From: Amyelois transitella
Lineage: Eukaryota; Arthropoda; Insecta; Lepidoptera; Pyralidae
Direction: 5' to 3'
Length of the DNA stretch: 64,000 nt
Assembly (NCBI RefSeq): GCF_032362555.1
Contig: NC_083510.1
Span: forward strand, 1,639,501-1,703,500
In this document: in pieces, positions 11,986-24,048 of the stretch
Layout of the letters: the number at the start of each line of letters is the position of its first letter
Position numbering within the stretch: position 1 is the first letter of the stretch
Notes under the pieces: generated by a model
Told to the model about the DNA's origin: nothing
Database searches by the model: none
What the model saw: the letters and a program-made list of their open reading frames with translations, nothing else
Program-made: the position numbers and the translations under genes

Positions 11986-12420
11986 TATCGACAAGAGACA
12001 AATATCGATCCATCTCGCTCATTGCACATTTCATTAAAGCTTATATCATTGAAACTTACATCAGGATGATAAAATTTAAAAGCAATATCTTTTTCACTTG
12101 TGAAGCCTATCGATAAGTCACATCAGATAGCATAGTATTCGGAATAATCTTAGCCTGAGAGAGTGGTAAGTACTGGCGAAATTTGACTTCGTAAGTAAAC
12201 TGTGACATCATCATAGTATCTCCATATTGCACCTCAATTCGGAGATTTATTGACAGCTTTTAACGACACGAAGATCCTTTAGTATAAATTACAATATGGC
12301 ATTTCTATTGTTTCGTATTATTCCGATTTCTATGAGATACAATATTAATAATGCAAACATTAGTGGAAATTTATATCGACATGAATATCGATAAAACCCT
12401 AACGAGATCAACTATCGATA
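11986..12420. promoter_or_regulatory. cluster of TATCGA sites, three of them perfect TATCGATA
   Basis: TATCGA occurs at 11986, 12003, 12110, 12374, 12386 and 12413. Those at 12110, 12386 and 12413 are full TATCGATA palindromes. DREF binds this word in Drosophila, and clustered CGATA is also the BEAF-32 boundary signature there. The cluster lies just past the 3' end of DCAF15, with no gene start visible nearby. The motifs are seen; any function is inference. Confidence 0.4.
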
Positions 12421-12492
12421 CTCCCATTATCTTAAGTAGGACGTCACTACCCACCTCACAAATGGTAAACCAGTAATTTCTTAGTAAGCCAG

Positions 12493-15400
12493 TCAATCTG
12501 AATCACTCTCCTCTTCAGCGGACGATTCCGACTCCGAGCTGTCCGGGTGATTCTTTGTGATTTCTATGCAGTTGTCCACATCTGTCAGTCTTTTTAATGA
12601 TCGCCCTGGTGAATAAACAATATTATTTAATGGCAAGTACTTAACTGCTTTCCACATTTAACCTCAGACGAAAAACAATACGATGGGGGGTTATACGTTT
12701 GACGTGTCTCGACGCCGAACGGATGAATCGATTTTGATTTAGTTTTTTGTTTGACTATCACTTCTATTCGAATATTATAATAGCGGAAGTTTGTTTGTCT
12801 GTTCCGCTTTCACAGCTAAACTGCTGTACCGATACGAATGAAATTTGATATTAATATAGTTAAAAACCGGCGTTCTTCCATTTTAGTATTTCAGGGTTGA
12901 CAGAGATTTATATAAATCAACATTTTACTTTTAACAAAATTTAAAAAAATATTTCTTGAAGACATTTAATTTTATAAGCTACTAGCTGTGCCCGCAACTT
13001 CGTCCGCGTGGAATATTTATTTTGGGCATCATTGTAACCCTCAAGAATGAATAATTTTCCCTGTTTTTTTTTTCACATTTTCCATTATTTCTTTGCTTCA
13101 TATAGTGGCAGCGTGATGTTAAATAGCCTAAAGCCTTCCTCGATAAACGGCCTATTCAATTCTAAAATTTTTCAATTCGAACCAGTAGTTCCTGAGCTTC
13201 AGCTTAATAATTTGGTATAAATTAGAAAAAATGCTCCAAACCACGACTAAATTAATAACTGTTATACCAAAATATAAATATAAAATGTATGAAGTGAGAG
13301 AATGTGTGTGACCTGTGAGCGTGGTGAGCAGGCGGCTCTCGTTGCCGGGCGGCATATGTATGGGGCCCAGCCTCTTGGCCAGCTCGCGGGCTCGCTCCGC
13401 ACCTGACACTGGAAGAGCGTACATACATACATACAGTCACGCCTATATCCCTTGCGGGGTAGACGGGAGCTAACAGTCCCGTTAGTCTGATAGGTAGGTA
13501 GCAGTGCGGCTTAATGATAGAATTGAGATTCAAATAGTGACCATCACATATAAGAATACCAAGTTTATAAGAAATCCATTCGTAAAATATGAAGTGGCCT
13601 GTTCTAAAGAGTCTGGAACCATATGGAACCTTTTTTGTGAAGGTAAAAATTATAAAAGTTGTTGGTGAGGAGCTATTAGTTTAAAATGTTAAGCTGCTTG
13701 GCGTTGGAATTGGAAGCCTAGATGTAAAAGCGAGAAATAAATAAAAACAAAAGAAAAACTATAAAGAAAATATAGACATCCCATAGTTTGGTATGTATTG
13801 AGTGCTACTTACTTTATTGCACCATTGATATAGTTTTATAATCAATACATACTTACATAAAACAAATAATAAATTCAAAAGAAGCAAAGACCAATTCCTC
13901 TGACCAATCCAGAAGCCCGTATAATTTAAATCAGACTTATGAATCATCCAAATTGGCTAAACCGTTTGGTCTCTATAACATCATATTATAGGAACAAACA
14001 TACATACATATATAGACTCATAAACACATTACCCTCCTTCAGAGATGTACAAAATGGTTTTAAAAAAAGCATTTAAATACAAAATGCAAAATACTTTTCA
14101 GATTAACTATTTAAAATGCAAATACAAAATTCAGATTACCTATTTTGTATTTAAATGCCTTTTAATAAAAAACATTTTGTATTTTATTTGAAATACCTTT
14201 CGAGATGTATTTTGCATTTATAATATTCATTTCAAAATGCAAAATACTTTGTGATTAAGTTTAGCCAACATTACCAGTCAAACAAAATCGCATCTCTTCC
14301 TTTGCGCCGCACAGTCGGTTAAAACGATGGTTCACTTATTAAAAAATATTGATTATACCTCTGGTGCCTTCCTGGCTGGCGTCTTCAGTCATGGAAACCC
14401 TTTCAGTTCTATACACGCCGCTGACCAGGTCCCAAACGAACAAGCACTGTAAACAATTAATTACTTATAAATAAGTTTTCATTGCTTATAAAACTGTTTT
14501 AAGTTTAACGTGGTCTGTCTGTGGCATTGTATCACTTACCTACTAATAACTACTATTAACAATACCTATTTGTTGTGTTAGTACATACACCTTCGCCTTT
14601 CAGATCATATAATCATCCATCCAGCAATGTCGTAATTTAACCTTATGACACTGGTAGATTCACTGAAAGTCTTCCCCCCCCCCCCCCCCTCTTTCGGTCT
14701 CCCTCTTAATTATATAAAATGGATTCACTAGATCTTTTACGACATGACAAAAACGACACGACAATGGAGTGGTTCAATTGTTTTTGTATTGGTGCCGGGA
14801 ACCACACGGCACCTCTCAACTTCAACCAACCAACCTCTCACTTTATATAAATCTCAATTGTATCATTAAGCGGAACAGCTGATCGTGGCCTATCAGTTTT
14901 TTCAAGACTGTTTTCGCAAGGGATATATACGTCATTATATGCAGACGTCATTATATGTATGTATGCAGATTCAATGTGCCGTGTGGTTCCCAGCACCAAT
15001 ACAAAAAAGAATAGGACCACTCCATCTCTTTCCCATGGATGTCGTAAAAGGCGACTAAGGGATAGGCTTACAAACTTGAGATCCTTTTTTTAGGCGATGG
15101 GCCAGCAACCTGTCACTATTCGAATCTCAATTCTATCTTAAATCCAAATAGCTGAACGTGGCCTATCAGTCCGCTCAAGACTGTTGGCTCTGTCTACCCC
15201 GCAAGGGATATAGACGTGATTATACGTATATAAGTATGTATGAAGATTCAAATAGTGTCAGATTGCCAGGTCATAGCCAACAAGAAGCGAACAAAGCAGC
15301 GTGTATAGTGACCTCGGCGGCGTACTGGCGGCGGTGCAGCAGGCAGCCGGCGCCGGCGTCGCCGCACGCGGCGCACGCGCCCGCGCCCGGCGCCGCGCTC

Positions 15401-18400
15401 GCCCACATCCACATGGCGCACAGCTGCCGGACAACACACGCTTGACTTATTCCTCTTCGTCGTTACCTTTTCCCACTTTCTACGTGGGGTCGGTATGTAC
15501 ACAGTATGTTAGACATCTACATATAGGTACCACTTGCTGGCGAATTCAACGCTCATGGCAACTTAGGCTTGTCCAACCGTTTTTTTTTTTTAAATTCTGA
15601 CAGCTCATTTAGTGTTATACTTAGGTTGGTAATGCAATTTCTATCGACAATCGATTTAACATTATATCGATTTAAAAATTGTATTTTTTTTTGTCTAAGG
15701 TAATGTCTAATATTTAAAAAAGTGTTTATGACATTCATCTTTAATTTAAAAAGTTTTATAAATTTCAGCATCAATAATAATAGCATTTTTAAGCAATCAG
15801 TAGATTCCGGACATAATGGCAATAATAATAACTTTTGTCAAGTACTAACAATAAATTATGTTATATTATTATCACGTAAATAAAGCTCTGAACTTAAGGC
15901 GCTGATGTTATGAAAAAGCGCAAAATTTTGCGAGATTTAGCGCCGAAAGTGCTACGTTGGAAGTTAACATCGGTACTTAGTATCGGTAGTCGCTACGACA
16001 AGATTAATCGTTGCAAGGCATACGACAACAATACGATTGTATCGTTTTCCACAATGCTTAAATCGTAATCATAACATTACAAAACAAAAGAAAATATACA
16101 CACACAATATAAAAAACTTCAGTACAGAAAAAAAAAACTCACCCCCGACAAGCACCCGCTGGACTGGCAAACATCGATAACATGGCAACCCCAATCGAAG
16201 CAGTATATGAACTTCTTGCCGTTAATCTTGCACAGCCTGCCGCAGACTTCGTTGCACAGCAGCTCGGTGTCCAGGGAGCGCTGCTGGGCGCGCAGCGTGG
16301 CGTGCCTGGCCTGCAGCCGCTCCCACGCGCTCGAGCTCACCGCCTGGAGAGCTGCGTAGCCCGCTCCGTGGGCCGTGAGGTGCAGCGCTACGTGGTACCC
16401 CGATATGCAGTCATCTGGCAACAACGGGACGATGTCTGTTTGTATGTTTCATATTTGTGTTGCTTCGCTTCTTTTTAGCATTGCATTTTGCTGTGATGAT
16501 AGGTTGGAAGTTAAAAATAAATAAGGATTTGGATGAAGTTCCTCCACTTTGGCAATAATCTAATTACAATGTATCATTTAGAAATAAAAGAAAACATGTA
16601 TCTGTATGACAACTTGGTAGGATCTCAAACTCAACTTAGACTAATTTCTTGGAAAGGGCAGTTGCAGTCTTTGAGTGTTAAGAATTTTATTATAATAATT
16701 TTAATGTTGAATTCCAACAATGCTATTATAAGGAAATTCTTTTAAGCGAAAATAACTAAATTTACCTTCTGAATCCGTTATGATTGAGGTAATCTCGTCG
16801 TCACTCTCCACAAAGTATCTCGTGAAGAATTTACTGCATTTCGAGTTCTCTGAGTGTACTAAATAGGGGTCTTGTTCGTTCACCGGACAGTCTGACAACG
16901 TTTTCGATGTGTTGTCGTGAACGGACACTGTTTTGAGAGAGCCGTCGTCCAGCATTTCCATCACTCTGTACTCCGATTCACTATTATGATCCGATTCTAA
17001 AGATAAACTATTGGTTTTCTGCCCCGAACTGGTGGTAGGGGAAGAAGGCCTACTGATCTGATTGTGAGCTCTAAGCACCACGCACTCCACCGGAGGCGAC
17101 TTCGACCGCCTCGGCGGATTCTTACTCGTATTCCCGATAAATATTTTCCTATTATTCCTTAAAACTCTAAACGGCACTATATTCTCGTTGTTGTCTTCTG
17201 AAAATTCGTACTTCTTATCAGCTAACCGTCGTTTCCTGAACATGCTCAATTTCTCACACTTCGTCTCCGCCTCTTCTACAAATTCGTAAGCTTTATCAGC
17301 TATTACCCTATGCATTTCGTTGAACCTTGACATGCTTTCCGCGGGCCGCCTTCGTGGCGACCTCAAAGGCGGACTGATGAGTGTCCTTATAGACGGCGAG
17401 GGGCCCTCCCACTCCTCGACTAGATTGTGCGATATCGACGACGCCTGAATACACAACTCTTGTCCCATCACATCGGGTAAATGCACGGGCCGCGACATCT
17501 GGTAAGGTTCCATTTCCAAATCGGAGAAATCTTCTAGAATGTTCTGGACCACGTTGTTCTGATATTTGGGCGACTGGAAGGCCGCGGATACATCCGAAGC
17601 GGAAGCGGGCGTGTTCGGATACGTATCTATTGAATTGGTTTCTTCCCTATCTAATGAGTATTTACATTCGTCTCCCTCGTTCCTTTCATCAGGCTTCACG
17701 AAATCCACTTCGAGTATGTGAATGAAGTCCGTGTAAATGATGATTTGGTTTGAGTAAGCTAGTTGCACGACCGGTTCGTACATGCTCGAATCGGACGTGC
17801 AGAAAAATTTCGTGTGTATCGCAAAGTTGTGCTGCAAACACCGCTTGCCCCAATTCAGATCATCTGAAAAAAAAAATATTTCAAGGTTCAAGGTCAAGAT
17901 CTATAAATCAAGTATCTATACATTGTTCAACGTGTCAAAGACTGCCCTAAGACAGTTTGGCGAAAGGCTAGCAGGTTTTGAATTTTGATACCAATAAAAC
18001 ATTAATGCAATAGAATATTGCTAAGAAAATATCTAAGGAATAATTGTGAGGCAACTAATTACCTTCGTCCCTGGAGTAAGCGGCACACTTTTTACACCCT
18101 AAACGAGGTACACCGATAACACTGAGGTAGGATCTTTCGGAGCACGAGTCCCTGTAAAAGATACAAGAAAAAACTGAGTAATGACGGCTTATAATCGCTA
18201 GAGATCGCTTTTCCTAAACCTATGAGTTGAATCATGGTACAAACATCTGAAACTGCTAGAAGTAGAATAATTATGGAACTGAAAACTTAATAAAATTTTC
18301 AAATAAATTTTTCTTAGTGCACACAGTTAGCACAAATAAAATACATACATATAATCACGTCTATATCCCATGCGGGTTTGACTGAGCCAACAAAAAAGAT

Positions 18401-21279
18401 TGAAAGGCCATGTTCAGCTTTCGTTCAGTTCAGCTTAATGATAGAATTGAATTTTTGCTAGCCAACCGCCTACAAAAAAATTCCCAAGTTTATTAGCCAT
18501 TCCCTCAGTTGGCTTTCTACGACATCCAATTCTAAAGTGCCCGGCACCACAAGGCAAAACAAAAATAATTCCTTCAAAAGTTTTGCACGAGTTTTGTCAT
18601 AAATACTCACGCAATGCCATAGACAACGAGCACGTCTGGGTTGTGCTTCCACTGCGCCATGGAGATGGTGACCTTGCTGTCCACGCAGTCGTCTCCGAAC
18701 AGCGGCACGCTGTGCACCGGCTTCACTATACGGCCAGGCACCCATGAGAGGAAATGTAACCTGTGTGCGGATTAGACGTTTATTTGTCTGAACTGCAATG
18801 AGCAATATGAGTTTAAAGTGTTCTTGCTTCGGTCAATTGCTCTATGAACAGTTTGACAGTACCAAAGACATAATTTTCATTCCATTAGAATCCATATAGA
18901 ATCAATCAAAAACGAAAAGTCCTATCGTTCAAGGATGAAATATTTTGCAACTGATGAAAAAAAATTATGACTTCCAACTGTTGGGGAACAATTTAACACT
19001 AGTGCAAATTGTGATATCAAAAAGTACCACCATCGTGGAATTTTATATATTGTGTTCATCAGTACCCTGATAGGGTACGAAAGTCAGGTTTTATTTCTCA
19101 TCCATCAGTTCGTAACTTAACTTTGATTTTGCTATCTTTGTGTTTATCTCAACTTCCTTCTAGTGTTAAATTATTATTATGACGTTTTGTAGTGTTTATT
19201 TTCGCTTTTCTAAAAGATGTGTATGAAAATGTTTTCATTGAAATCTTATAGAAATGTTATTCCTACACCTAAATCAAGAATTCATATGAAAAAACTTTTC
19301 TTGGACTTTGTGCACCACATTATTGTTAATATATTCATTATTAAAAATTCATGATAACATAACTTTGCATTAAATAGGATAAGTTTAGTAGGTAAATGTA
19401 CAAACCATGCATAAACTCATCTTTTACGTAGTTTTATGTGATGTTATCACAAAATATTTGTTTGTTATGATTATGATGATAAAATTCATGATTCATAACA
19501 CAAGTTTAAGTCAGAGCTGTTTTTTTAGTTTCTGAATGTTAACAGTAGCTGATTATATGTATGTTTTTAAATGTTTATGACATGAAAACTCTCTAAAACA
19601 GTTAAATGAACTCTTATGATACCTGCTTTAATCTACATGACATGATATCTACCTCAAAGTAGATCTATACAAATGTAGCATGTATATGTGCTTTAAAAAT
19701 TTGACTGCGAAAACATATAAAAACATAAGTGCAGCGCTATAGTCATGCATCAGCAAGCTGCTAGTGTATTAATAATAAGCTGCTAGTGTATTAATAATAA
19801 GTTTATATGTACATACATAATACATACATAAGTCTATATAGAACAGAAAAACAGAAAAAAATATTTATTTCAAATGTTTTGCAGTTGATGCACTGTCAGA
19901 CCAAGAGGCAATCATATAATATATAATTAAAACTATTATATATAAATATAATAAAATTGAAATTTAAGAAATTTGAATAAAACAGTGAATAATAAAAATA
20001 AACTTTATTTCTGTACCATAAGTTCAAAATCATATTTATGACCAGAATCCCCTTTGAAGTAAATTACCTGTGTTAGGAGATCATGCTCTTCAATAACAAC
20101 TGTGTAATTAAAGTACTGAATTAACTAACTATTAAAGGTAAGCTATTGTAAATCATTAATCTTTATTAATAATTTGTAATATGTCAAAGTGGCGGAGATA
20201 TTGTCTACCCCAATGATTTCTATTTGCCACTATCTTTCATTTTTCTTCACTAAACTAAGCAGTTGCTTGTAGAAAAAATATCATGTAATACTTACGTAAA
20301 CTTGGAGCTTTCCCTAAAATACACCTGCGTGTTGCAGCTGTACGTAAAACTAAGGAGGAACTGGCCACACTGAGAGAACCCCATGAAGACATGCTCTCGG
20401 AGGTACGCCATGGGCACAATGTCAATGAGGCAGAACCGCAGACGAGGGGGAATCCTCTCAAATATTTTACGACTTCTCTCATGAGACTTCCTGGTAATGC
20501 CACCATATATCTGTAAAATTAAGTTAACATATTATTTCTTATTCTGAAGAGATAGAAAAATAATATAAGAACAAATAATTTGATTCAAAAGCTTAGTGAT
20601 TGCCATGGAATTGGGATTAAAAAAAACAGCCTATCTTAAGACAAAGACTTTGAAGTCTTTTGCTTGATTTGATTTTTTATTTATATTCAATGAAATCATG
20701 TCAAAGCTTAATACTACCAAAGGCAGAATATATATGACCAATGGTCATTTATTTATTATGATCCATGATCCATAAGAATAAGTAGCTTTTGGTAAACATG
20801 TGCTGATAGCAGGTTCTACAATATTAATTGATAACATAATGTATTTGGCCTAACGCGACAAAAGTAATACAGGGTAGGAATGTGTGTAGTTTCTATAAGC
20901 ACATCATCACATGTGATCCAAAGCTCTCAAAAATCAAACCAAAGAGAGCTTAACATACATCATGTTTTTTAATTATTTTTAAAGTAAGGAATTATTTTAG
21001 AGCAAATTCAAAATTTAAATTAAATAATAGGAATACGTATTCTTCAAATCAATACATAATTTTCGCAGAATACATTAGAGATCATTTTAAAAATAAAGCG
21101 TTCGTAACATCAAATTTTACATCGAGATATTATCAATGATTGCTTACCTCCCTGTTAAATAATTTATGCACAATATTGCTGCAGTGATTCGCATTGTTCT
21201 TAAGAGTATTGCTATCAGGTTTGTTGTATTCATTCTTGCTAAAAGTAAAAGAATTATCAGAATCATCTGCAGAATCCAT
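12493..21279 (-). CDS. DDB1- and CUL4-associated factor 15
   Basis: DCAF15 is a substrate receptor of CRL4 ubiquitin ligases and docks on DDB1 with DDA1. Ten phase-consistent exons encode about 787 residues: 21279-21148, 20510-20296, 18760-18611, 18151-18063, 17863-16766, 16414-16143, 15423-15313, 14446-14359, 13408-13313, 12605-12493. Exon 2 carries IPPRLRFCLIDIVP and VFMGFSQCGQFLLSFTYS, matching the human N-terminal domain. Exons 4-5 give a likely zinc site, CKKC then CLQH about 16 residues on, before HTKFF. Exon 5 is a long Ser/Pro-rich, probably disordered linker (about residues 196-561) with SPPLRSPRRRP. Exons 6-8 hold the C-terminal domain (GKKFIYCFDWGCHVIDVC, VWDLVSGVYRTE). Exon 10 has GRSLKRLTDVDNCIEI and then a Ser/Glu/Asp tail. 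The gene is longer than human DCAF15 (about 600) mainly through the linker. Exon 7 is very GC-rich and uses the weak donor GAG|gtcact. The start is the only ATG in the exon that feeds exon 2 in phase. Confidence 0.9.
12740..12870. repeat. interspersed repeat fragment
   Basis: Contains 'gaatattataatagcggaag', 'gtttgtctgttccgctttcacagctaaact' and 'gaatgaaatttgatatt' pieces, a pattern common in insect non-autonomous elements. It sits in the last DCAF15 intron. The family cannot be named. Confidence 0.4.
12981..13196. mobile_element. Metulj-like interspersed element, copy 1
   Basis: Shares most of its length with 46812-47085: 'actagctgtgcccgc', 'ttattttgggcatc', 'atagcctaaagccttcct' and 'gaaccagtagttcctgag'. 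Such elements are abundant in Lepidoptera; the Metulj name is from memory and uncertain. It lies in the last DCAF15 intron. Confidence 0.65.
13424..13620 (-). mobile_element. RTE-tailed SINE, diverged reverse copy
   Basis: Reverse orientation. It keeps the tail 'cacgcctatatcccttgcgg' and the middle 'cttaatgatagaattgagat', and the rest is diverged. It lies in a DCAF15 intron immediately next to exon 9. Confidence 0.6.
14040..14240. repeat. low-complexity self-complementary repeat
   Basis: Alternating blocks of aaaatgcaaatac and their complements (tattttgtatttaaatgc) allow extensive self-pairing. This pattern is seen in some hAT-type non-autonomous elements, but no terminal repeats were found. 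Confidence 0.4.
14674..14689. repeat. C16 homopolymer run
   Basis: Sixteen C residues in a DCAF15 intron. Its length is likely to be variable or misread. Confidence 0.85.
14848..15246 (+). mobile_element. two RTE-tailed SINEs in tandem
   Basis: A partial copy (about 14848-14962, ending in ttatatgtatgtatg) is followed by a near-full copy (14976-15246). The second starts 'gtgccgtgtggttcccagca', passes through 'catggatgtcgtaaaaggcg' and ends at 'gatatagacgtgattatac'. A reversed fragment of the 5' end also lies at 14786-14814. The group sits in a DCAF15 intron. Confidence 0.8.
18341..18560 (-). mobile_element. RTE-tailed SINE, reverse copy
   Basis: Begins 'acatacatataatcacgtct', continues 'atcccatgcggg' and ends near 'gcccggcaccacaagg'. 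It is diverged and lies in the DCAF15 intron next to exon 3. Confidence 0.75.
19755..19798. repeat. two exact 22-bp direct repeats
   Basis: aagctgctagtgtattaata plus 'at' occurs twice back to back. It is a small recent duplication in a DCAF15 intron. Confidence 0.9.
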
Positions 21280-21659
21280 GTTCGTTTGTTTGACTGAATT
21301 TATTTTGACAAATAAACAATGTCGCCAACCGTTTGACAGCACCTTTAGACAGCGCTCAGAATCAGATGGAATCAAAACAGAACTCAAATCTTGACTCGAA
21401 TCACGTTTGTCTATGGCAATAAAGGTTTTTCTATATCTATGAATATTTCAAAATAGCCCCCTCTAGTGTATCGACTAGTGCACAAGTACCAACCTGGCGA
21501 GAATAGATTGTCACCTGTCAAGCAGAGGTTATCAATCAAATCAACTTAGATTTGTTAAATTTAAAAACGGCTTTCGTGGAAATAGGTGTCATCAATTTTA
21601 ACTTTCAGTTAATAATTATTGGACTTTGCAGCCCATCTCTTGTTGTTAACTAAATAATC
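21280..21659. promoter_or_regulatory. divergent upstream region DCAF15/NUP35
   Basis: Only 380 bases separate the two start codons, which point away from each other, so both promoters and leaders must lie here. There is no TATA box or TATCGATA word. Bases 21553-21620 recur downstream of NUP35. Confidence 0.6.
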
Positions 21660-24048
21660 ATGGAGCCTATGACTTTAGGAAGTCCAACGCATTCTCCATC
21701 AGGAAGCCCTAACGTGGGATATTTACCGCCGTTCCTCTTAGGTGAAATAAATCCCCCTACGACCCCTCGTACTAACAGTTTATCACCTACTAAAGGGCGA
21801 AGTCTTGCGTTCGGTATGTATCAAACTTATATTAATGTAAACATTGGCAACCAATCACGTTATACTGATGATGAGAAAGTAGGTACCTTTTCTTTGTTTT
21901 ATTCAAACATCAAGTATTTAGCCGGACAATTTTAATGGTGGTATTGTGATTCTCATCATGAGAGGTTGCAAGCTCATCTCCTTAAAGGAAATCTAAAGCA
22001 ACTATAGTACCTTCTAAATTCCCTACACTTGCTTGTGTAAAGTACTCAATGTATTTCTCCATAATCCACACCATGTGTTTGCCAAATTTCATGGCGATCG
22101 GTATATAGGTGATGTGAAAGATATAACAAAGAAACAGTTTTACATTTATATTATTAGTACAATAGCTTTGAGAGGGTGAATTAAATCTCTTCCATCTTTC
22201 TTTCAGGTTCTCCCACGAGTCCCACTCAGACTTCGACACCAGACCAAAAATTGTTCAGACATAGTATGACAATGCATCAGCAAGCCATTTACAATCAACA
22301 AAACCTTTACTCTAACATACCAACTTCCCCGAACATATCCTACTCTAATAAATCTAACGGGCCGCCTATAGAAGACCTCTTTGACACAATAAAAAGCAAT
22401 GAACCAACAAACAAGACATTCCAAGACAGTTTTCTTGGTTATGGAAACAATAACTCGATGCTACAGAATTCCTATGTAAATAATATTAATGGATCAATGA
22501 ATAATCAGTCTCTGGTGAATCAGTGGCAAGATGGATGTCAAGAACAGGATGAATACTGGATTACAATTTTTGGGTTCCCTCCGAATGCAGCCAATACTAT
22601 TTTAGCAAGGTTTAGCAACTGTGGTGCTATTCTAGGTCAGTATCTTTTATAACAATATTGTCTTGTTTTCTTTTCAAATCACATAATTTTATATACCTAT
22701 AAAAAGTGCCATGTGGTTGCAGTTATTGCTGTTGGCAATGACTTCAACCACATGGTATACTTATTTATACTGTTCTACCCATAGACAATAACAGTATAAT
22801 AATAAATTAGAATTTTGTTTGCATTTGGAAAATTTTGTTTTCCAGGAGGGATAATTTTTGTAATTTTAAGATTTTCTTGAATGAATTGGTACAACAGTTG
22901 ACTGAAACAAAAATAAATTTAAAATTAATTTTTACCCGCCTTTATAAAATAAAGGTGGTTCTCAGTTGATATCAGAGCTATATGTATGTTTGTTCGCGGT
23001 TATCTATCATTTGGCTGAACCGATTTTTCATGCGGTTTGAAAAGTGTTCCTTACATTTAGGTTTTAGAAATTAAACAATCTTCAAAAAAGAAACAATTTG
23101 AGGCGGTTGTCTTTTTATAAATGTCATTATTTTATTATTTGCATTAATGACTGAATTATTAATTACAGACAAACAATATCCCACTCAAGGCAACTGGGCT
23201 CATGTTAGGTACGCCACTCGAGCCGAGAAGGAGCGCGCCATGGCACTCAGCGGGCGACAAGTGCTGCCCGGGGTTATGGTGGGCGTCGTGGAGTGCAAGG
23301 AGCCTCCCAGAATAGTCTCCAGTCCGGGAGTCGCCTCACCAGAAAGGTTCGTATTGCATTATACTAATTGTAAATAATACAGGTATTAAATGTGTACATA
23401 ATATATAATTTACCTTTACTTTATCTGAAGTTTCGAATGATACAATGATCCATGGTCCCGAGCTAGTCACCGAGCGACTAAAAGCAAAGCAGCCTGCTGG
23501 TTTTATACCTGTAATATTTATGGAAAGGTTGATACAGTTTATAATGTATTAAACTTGCTTCCACTGCACTGTTGGTTAAACTAAAATTGAAATTTTTTCC
23601 ATTCCTGTGAGAATCTCCAGAAAATAAGTAGCCTTTGTTCAACAACTTTGTTCAGTTCTCAGATAATTAACTTTTTAAGTTTTCATCTAAATCAGACCAA
23701 CGTTAAGCCATGAAAGTAAGAGTTAAACTTGATTTATAGTATTGTCATTTCTTACAGAGTCATTTTCTTGTGGTCTCTTTATTTACAGCAAAATTAACTT
23801 TATTTAGCATGTCACGGCAGGGTTTTATTGATAAACCTTGACATGCCTTTTTTCTTCTATTCCATTCTTTAGTACCTGACTTATACTATTTAGTATCAAT
23901 CTATAAAATTAATGAATTACTTCCATATGTTTGCAGGCAAACAACTGGCGCCAGGTCGCTATGTCCCACACCCATTCCCTCAGCGCCGGTGCCGCAGAGA
24001 TCAAGCGGACTTATTTCAAAAGCCCTAGACTACGTACTGGGCTGGTGA
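21660..24048 (+). CDS. nucleoporin NUP35 (Nup53)
   Basis: NUP35 is an inner-ring nucleoporin that links NUP93 complexes to the nuclear membrane. Coding is join(21660-21813, 22207-22635, 23169-23346, 23937-24048), 290 residues, phases 1, 1, 2. The N-terminus has short Ser/Pro blocks (GSPTHSPSGSPN, PPTTPRTNSLSPTK), possible mitotic phosphorylation sites. An MPPN-type RRM spans about residues 164-245: DEYWITIFGFPPNAANTILA, then GNWAHVRYATRAEKERAMAL and VMVGVVECK. It ends SGLISKALDYVLGW, matching the family's C-terminal amphipathic helix that inserts into membrane. It is somewhat shorter than human NUP35 (326). The first ATG was taken as start because it precedes MEPMTLGSP and the exon splices in phase. 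Confidence 0.93.
22930..23060. repeat. transposon-like fragment in a NUP35 intron
   Basis: 'cccgcctttataaaataaagg', a short inverted pair, is followed by 'gaaccgatttttcatgcggtt', the kind of text seen in interspersed insect elements. The family is unknown. Confidence 0.35.

Noticed and set aside
15158-15600. Several short plus and minus frames around 15.3 kb
   Set aside because: They are shadows of the GC-rich DCAF15 exon 15423-15313 in other frames.
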